DNA from: Roridomyces roridus
Taxonomy: Eukaryota; Basidiomycota; Agaricomycetes; Agaricales; Mycenaceae
Length of the DNA stretch: 64,000 nucleotides
NCBI GenBank assembly: GCA_029378245.1
Contig: JARKIF010000001.1
Span: 4,402,001-4,466,000, forward strand
Reading direction: 5' to 3'
Part shown: piece after piece, positions 57,922 to 64,000 of the stretch
Numbering within the stretch: position 1 is the first letter of the stretch
Layout of the letters: the number at the start of each line of letters is the position of its first letter
Made by a program: the position numbers and the translations under genes
Notes under the pieces: model-generated
Told to the model about the DNA's origin: nothing
The model's input: only the letters and a program-made list of their open reading frames with translations
The model's database searches: none

Positions 57922-60227
57922 ATGTCCAGCCTCCCGAATTCATCCCAAGACTCTACGGTCCCCGACGGTCACAGTGGGGCCGGTCACTACAGCCACAAAC
58001 TCTCTCAAAGTCGCCGCAAGGCTCTCGACAGGATGAATGGCTTGCACGACACCGGGTGCGTTCTCCACTCCCCAGTCCGACGGCGACTGACCCACCCTCA
58101 GAGTGAATGTCGACATCGACCTTCCGCAAATCGCTGTCATCGGAAACCAGAGCGCCGGGAAATCCTCCCTCATAGAAGCGATTTCTGGTATCACCCTCCC
58201 TCGCGCGCAGGGAATCGTATATCGAGAAACCGAGTTGTGTGATTCTGCTCACCGTCGCTTGCGAGAGTATGTGCCCAGTTGCTCGTGAATATTCCTTTCG
58301 TTGACTCGTTTTCGCAGCGGATTTCGAGAACCAGGGGGCTCACCACCTCGCCAAGCAGTACGACCCACAGGGGAAGCGGACCGTAGGTGTGTATCTCCTA
58401 CTTCGTCCGTGACCCTCGCTCACTATCATCAGGTGTACTCACCAAACCCGATCGGTACGCTTTCCCTTGCTTAAGATATTCGCCTCCAACAATCCGTCAG
58501 CATCCCAGAGGGCGAAGACGACGCCTGGCTCGCACTCATCCGAAACGAGCGGGAAGCCCTGAAGAACCACTGGTACTGCGTCAAACAACCGAGTTCGAAG
58601 GACATCAAGGACGGCATCACCTGGGAAGAAGCGCGCGAGATGGAGAAGGGCTTTTTCTCCATGACGGCGCCGTGGAAAGGTCTCGATCCCATGTATAAGA
58701 AACGGTTGGGCACAGATAACTTGGTGGAGCGTCTCAGCTCGATTCTCTCTGCGCTCATTTTGAGGCGGTATGTGTAGCGTTGACGAACTTGGTTGGCGAT
58801 TGCTCACGATTGTATAGGCTCCCCGAGATCCAGAAAGAACTGGCTAGCGCGATCAACAAAACGAAGAGCGAACTGGCAAAGTTACCGAAACCGGCGTCCA
58901 AAGACCCCGTGGGCGAGGTCGCCGGCATGTTACACGGTTTCGCGACTGCGCTAGACAGGCTCATCGACGGGATTCCTCACGCTGGCGGGCTTCTGCAAGT
59001 TATACGGCCTGCACAGGAGCGGTTCCGGCGTGAGATTCGGGGCACTGCGCCGGACTTTAGGCCGTTTGAGCAGGATGACGAACGGACGGGGGTTGAGACG
59101 TCGTTTTCGTACCCGCAGTTTCTGGGTAATGAGGAGCGGGAGGTGAATGGAGACGGCGACGCGCTGGCTGTGAGTGCGCCTATCTACATCGACCAGGTTA
59201 TGGAGCGGGCGCGGGCGTGAGTCTTGATTTCGTTCTCCGTCTAGTGATTAATCAACGCGCTATCTAGTGCTCGAACACGCGAACTTCCCGGCCATTATCC
59301 CTTCTTCGTCAATAGATCGTTCATTGAAGAGTTCACCGCCCAATGGGCCGAACCCGCGCAGGCTTTGTGCGACACCGTCTACGCTACACTCTGGGAACAA
59401 GTCAGGACTCTCATCACGGAGCGGTTTTCTTCGTACGGTCAAGGACTGCTTGAACAAGCACTCATGTGCGTTCTCCACATACATATCCCTCTGATGCGCG
59501 CGAGCTAACGGTTGTAGGTTCCACATGCAGACATACATGAAGCAACGCGCGGAAGCTGCGGAATCCCTCATAGCCAAGTTCATCGCGCTCGAAGCCGGCG
59601 GGGCGTTCACGCTGAATGAGCATTACCTTGCGGACTACAAGGCCAAGTTTCTATCGCATTACAAGGGTGCGCGTGAGAAGGCGCAGAATCCGAGACTCGC
59701 TTCTGCTGTCGAGGAGTATACACCTGGTAGGCCGTCGCTAGCCGTTGCTGGCCCGTTCGGTACGACTACATATGTTACCGACCACATCTCGCCCATTCTA
59801 AGCAACCTCGCCGGTATTGGGCTTACTGGCGTCAAAGTCGAGGACCTCATGAGGCTCTTGCCGCCCGATCAAATGGACCCGGCGTTGGATATCATGGCGG
59901 ACGTGCCGGCTTACTTTCAAGGTATGCCCTTCTTTCGATATCAGTCTCCCTCGCCATTGCTTACTATCGTCTCTCTCCCCAGTGGCGTACAAACGCGTCA
60001 CGGACAACATCCCCGCTGCAATCGACCACGAGCTCGTACGCGGCATCGGGCGAGGGGTGTTGCAGATGTTGTATAGCGGGCTCGAGATTAATGGTGCGAA
60101 GAGTGAGCAGATATGTAGGGATTTTGCGGAGGAGAGTTTGAGTGTTAGGGAGCAGAGGGAGGAGTTGGAGAGTAAGTTGAGGAGGTTGAGGATGGGGGAG
60201 GGAAAGTTGAGGCAGGTGGGAGTGTGA
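57922..60227 (+). pseudogene. Dynamin-like GTPase with most of the GTPase domain deleted
   Basis: Exon 1 starts MSSLPNSSQDSTV; after an intron the P-loop exon reads [20 protein letters not shown] (G1 intact) and ISGITLPRA. In intact relatives about 130-140 residues follow, including switch I and the G3 motif DxPG. Here the sequence jumps within 20 bases to [15 protein letters not shown], and in another frame. The rest is complete: DFENQGAHHLAKQYDP, GVLTKPDR (G4), HWYCVKQPSSKDIKDGITWE, the stalk, and the GTPase effector end YKRVTDNIPAAIDHELVRG up to the stop 60225-60227. Because nucleotide hydrolysis needs the lost part, this copy is very probably inactive. Confidence 0.75.
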
Positions 60228-61989
60228 GGTGAGAAGCGTAAGTATTTGAAGTTCGGTCTAGACCAGTTTTTTTTTTTTTTTGAATGATTTTTAACGTTTC
60301 CTTGATGGGACTCGACAAATGCCAGACGAATGAGCGAGCCGAGGCAACGTGGAAACAAGATTCCGAGTCTTAAAAATTTATTTTTAAGCTCGGCTTTATC
60401 GGCCGTTTTCCCGCGAGAATGGGGTCGCACTTTTTCGATGACGTCAGTGCCGGTGGTGGGATCACTTCCATTCAAGGTAATTCTTTCGATCATTTTGTCT
60501 CCTTTTGGTAGGCACGTTGTCATTTACAGTTACACATTGAATCCTAATCTTATCATCTTGCCCGCCGGCCTAGGGCAAGGTTACGATCTCCACCGCGGAG
60601 AAGCAGAATGGATTCAATCGGCACGCCCCGCTTTCTTGCGGTGTCCCCAACTTGTTAAACTTAACCACTGGCAAACACCGCCTCTCACTCTCGACTCTGA
60701 TGGCTCCGTGCTGGTCTACTACGATCGATGTCACGACTCCACGCAGCGCGCTGTCGTCTCCGCGGTTGCCGGTGGTCCTACGTCCACACCACTTTCCGTT
60801 CCATTTGAGAATTTCAACGTATCTATTTGACCTTCCACTTGGCTTGTCAGGATGGGGGTGCTTGAACATCTACCAAATCAATGCCCCAGCTTCAACTTCT
60901 ATATCTATAACCTAAGTACTTGCACATGTAATTTGGCATTTAGAATAAAAAGAGTTCGCCTCAATCCAGATTCCACAGCCCCAGACTCGGATTGCCATGC
61001 AACAGCAATGGCCCTCAAAAGCAGGTCACTATCTGGTAGCTCTCCTCCTTCTCCCCACCACCTGGACCCTCCTTTCCCGTGTCCGACACCCATCCCAGCC
61101 CTTCTCTTGGCGCCGACCGGATCCTTAGGCCGCCCCCTGGCTTCACTGGCTCTCATTCTCGGGGCCCTGCTGCGGACTGGAGCCCAACTCAATGGGCCCC
61201 ACCGGGCTCCACCACCAAACGGGAATATGGAATATATAAGACAGGCGCTTGCTGCCCCACACACGCAAGCCTCCCTCCCCTCTCTCTCCCCTCTCCCCTC
61301 TCGCTTCCCTCCCAGCCTCATACCGACTGGAGTAACTCTCTTGCAAGTTCGCGTGCCCTCGCCACTCGGCCTCCCTGACCTTCACCTCACCGCTCAATTC
61401 CGGACCACTGACGGCAGAGGTGCGTCACTGTCATATCACATTTTCGCTCATCTGCATTCGCGTCGCAGCACGCCACGTGAAGGGACCACGGGTGAGGTTT
61501 GGTTCGGGGAGTCAACTTGGTCGGAGTCACTACGGTGCGTAATCTGTATTCTTAGGTTTCTCGACATATCACTGAGACGACAAGTGTGCGACGACGGCCC
61601 TCTCCCTCCCCTGCCCTGTGCCCTCCTCGATCTGCAGGATTCCTCGTTCAGAGCATGGTGGCTGGGATGGGCAACGCAGGGAGCGCAACCCGGACTCGGG
61701 GCTGTTGGCAGACAAAGCTTAGATAAATGTGTATTTTGTGTAGAATGCATTTGAATTCCTGGTGAAATCCATTGAAAATTTGGGTGAATTCCAATGGCTT
61801 TTCCATGAGCTCGATGTGTATTCATACCCCACTTCAACGGATTTCCCCAACACATCTACGTGAATGCAGGTACGTGATGTGTTCGGTTTTTTACACGAAC
61901 CGGTTTCACGTGAATTTCAGGGAATTCCCGTGGAATTCACGCTGCTCTTCGACTGAAAATCATCGTCATGTGGTAGTGAACTGAGGCCG
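60228..61989. other. No firm gene
   Basis: A run of 15 or more t at 60269. A 300-codon open frame (60852-61754) is proline- and leucine-rich, contains a TATA-like atatataaga and has no family resemblance; I regard it as chance. At 61740-61950 several gtgaattcc(a/c) motifs stand in both orientations, which may be the end of an element. Confidence 0.4.
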
Positions 61990-62584
61990 CGAATTTCACC
62001 GTCACTGCCGACCTCAGTGGATACCATCGACCTCGCCGAGCTAAACCTCCACAATGGCATCGAGCACGATGCATCTCTCCTCCGTGAGTCTCCTCCGTAC
62101 GTACGAGTGAGTTCTGCCATCTGAACCCCGCATTCCAGGCCAAGATGCCCACTTCCAATCCGACCAAAGCAAACCCGACCTCCCCCTAATCCGTGACTTC
62201 CTCTCCTTCGCCACTGGAAACGACGCCACAGACAAGACATCCATCCTAACTCCCGCCGACCTCTCACGTTTCTCCGCCAAGCGACGCGCAGACTCCGCGG
62301 CGCATAACCCCGAATACACGTTGGATTACTTTCACAAGATGTTCGGGAGCGCCAACTCGTCTACCTTACTCTGCATCTTTGGGGGCCGCGTCGATGATCT
62401 GGAGACGTTTTTGATGGAGGAGAGGATTAGGGAGGGGTGGGAGCCCAAGGCGTTGGAGCATTCAGGCATCACATTTGTGAAGTTCAATCGGACTGCCGTG
62501 GCGGTGGAGAAGGGTATCAAGGAGGATTTGCCTGAGTTTGAGCGCGAGGTCAAGGAGGGAGGGGGTGGGACTTCTCCGGTCTGA
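61990..62584 (+). pseudogene. 3' fragment of an unspecific peroxygenase (heme-thiolate peroxidase family)
   Basis: Reads TIDLAELNLHNGIEHDASLL, a 47-80 base intron, then RQDAHFQSDQSKPDLPLIRD, LTPADLSRFSAKRRADSAAH, NPEYTLDYFHKMFG, FLMEERIREGW and TFVKFNRTAVAV. The HN-x-IEHDASL segment carries the distal acid site of this family. The proximal half with the heme-ligating PCP cysteine is missing; upstream is the gaattc-rich stretch. Without the heme ligand no active enzyme can result. Confidence 0.75.
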
Positions 62585-63137
62585 ATGCTGTAGCTCATAT
62601 GATTCCCGGTCTCCCTCTGTGTAATCGTTGCGTTAAAATACTGTAGCAAAGCAACTTGCCTGTCGGATGAGCTCGCTCTGTCCTGTAGGTCAGTGGTTCG
62701 ATGCTACCCCGAGTCCTGGAAATGCTGCCCGCCATTCTTGTCTTTGGAAATCGATACAGAGCAGTTGCACGCTGTCGAAGGAAATTACTTTCAAGTGGAC
62801 ATTGTGAGTCTTCAGTTGATGTCGGAGTGAATGAGGCATACACTCGTTTTGACAACACAAGTTCAAATTGGCGTCCTCACCGTCCACGGTACGGTCTGAT
62901 CTCCGTAACTGTAAGCGCATTTTCTCCATTTTATCCCACGCTCCCATTGGTTGATGGCGGGACATCAGAAACCCTGGCGAGGGAGTGCGGCGCGCAGCGG
63001 CGCACGGACGAGCGGATGGACATCCTTCAATTGCATTCATTTGTGCTCTTCGTGGAAGATGGAGGATCCAGGTCTGCCCTAGTCTCTCTTACAGACCCTC
63101 GATGCTCCGCATAGGTCTGCCCGGAGGGCGGTGCTAT
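62585..63137. other. No gene seen; one tRNA-like B box
   Basis: At 62685-62700 the sequence gtcagtggttcgatgctacc looks like a degenerate tRNA T-arm (pol III B box), but no cloverleaf can be built. The 62701-63114 frame is unrecognised. Confidence 0.4.
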
Positions 63138-63573
63138 CAAGGGGGCATCGGGATCGGAATTTCGGATATAGGGTCGAAAAGTTTTTTTCGACCCTGGCTG
63201 GACCCCCCCTCCCCTCCTATATAAGGCAGATCATTCCCACGATCATGTGATTTACCGGCGGTCCGAGCAATCCGCGGCTCCCAACCATAGGAAAAATATG
63301 TATTACAAACTTATTAGAGGACCCCAGTGTCAATTAGACCCATCTCATGTGTACTTGAGCAATGATACACTTGTTGTCTGTGGCAATGTCTTGTGAGAGT
63401 TGATGAGACTGGCAGCTGTATTATGTAATATATCAGTCCCGATTTGGAAATTTCAATCAAGAGTGTCCAATATGCTCCAAAACACATTTACTAATATACA
63501 TATAGAAATTTTTTTCGAGCCCTCTCGGGACCCCCCTCCCCCGGTACGAAATTTCGATCCCGGTGCCCCCTTG
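63138..63573. mobile_element. hAT-type MITE, 436 bases
   Basis: Terminal inverted repeats: left caagggggcatcgggatcgg, right (reverse complement) caagggggcaccgggatcga, continuing into aatttcg. An 8-base target duplication ggtgctat is at 63130-63137 and 63574-63581. Just inside, both ends have a gggaggggggtcc / ggacccccctcccc block next to a t-run. No coding capacity. Confidence 0.88.
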
Positions 63574-63581
63574 GGTGCTAT

Positions 63582-64000
63582 GATATGAGTCACGGGAATC
63601 CGTCACTGCCACGCGGCCTTCTTCTTCCCAAGGACCCAACTACTTCAGCATCCACGGTCAGCGCTCAGTCCGGACGTCACGGTCCTTGCCGCCACAGAGT
63701 ATTCAATAGTATTCAATACTATAACTACGACTCTACCCAAACCGCCTTTGAGCCACGCCATGGGTCTCTCAGGACCGGCGGTGTCACGATTCACCGCCTG
63801 TGGCGGCCTGTCTCCAAACTCTACGGAGACGATGACATCTGAATTCTGGGGGCCGAAACCATGGTGCGTGTTCATGGTGTATCATGACCAGGTCCGTGCA
63901 ACTCCCTTCCCTCATTATAGTCATCTAACACCGCCCTTCCATGTCAACGCCATGCCAGTCATGGTGCACAACAGTTCTCCTCCCGCTTTGCTCCCACAGC
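63582..64000. other. No gene seen at the window end
   Basis: Short frames only; nothing recognisable to the right edge. Confidence 0.4.

Noticed and set aside
60852..61754. A 300-codon open frame as a gene
   Set aside because: Composition is proline/leucine-rich without family resemblance, no splice logic, and it contains promoter-like elements.
62600..62720. A tRNA gene
   Set aside because: Only a B-box-like T-arm is present; acceptor and anticodon stems do not form.

Overview
The window looks like nuclear DNA of an agaricomycete fungus. Protein genes are cut by many short GT-AG introns (46-59 bases where I could fix both ends), and there are large families of F-box and other proteins that I know mainly from mushroom genomes. 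A Mycena-like agaric is my best guess, from protein families alone (inference). No operons, bacterial signals or CRISPR arrays are present. Gene density is moderate and much of the space is duplicated or broken copies.

Layout. 0-10 kb: the end of a GNAT acetyltransferase, a decamer minisatellite and a 52-base palindrome, one copy of a dispersed repeat with internal TTAGGG units, two F-box genes on the minus strand, a multi-pass membrane protein. 10-23 kb: a small secreted lectin-like gene, a kinase-like gene, a three-exon F-box-like gene, a decayed membrane-protein gene, and the best-resolved gene of the window, 11 exons coding for 1,112 residues of unknown function. 22-31 kb: an F-box pseudogene, a second F-box-like paralogue, and an MFS transporter split by a 3.6 kb inverted-repeat transposon. 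33-42 kb: a hypothetical gene and a divergent pair made of a DNA-binding-type companion gene and a transposase-like gene. 45-50 kb: a gene hit by an insertion with an 8-base target duplication that can be spliced out in frame, a truncated second MFS copy, F-box remnants and a third, frameshifted paralogue. 50-64 kb: a secreted jelly-roll protein, an inverted copy of the TTAGGG-bearing repeat, a BTB/POZ gene with a small transposon in its intron, a guanyl-specific ribonuclease without a visible secretion signal, a dynamin-like gene with most of its GTPase domain deleted, a 3' fragment of an unspecific peroxygenase and a second hAT-type MITE.

How it fits together. The genes do not form a pathway. 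The recurring theme is duplication and transposition: an MFS-plus-F-box segment occurs in three states of decay, an F-box-like gene occurs three times, and at least five non-autonomous insertions can be recognised by target duplications or terminal repeats. The two most notable items are the divergent companion/transposase pair (35.6-41.5 kb) and the insertion at 45.4-46.1 kb that behaves like a newly gained intron. Exon coordinates are my own reading of splice sites and frames; no search or alignment program was run.
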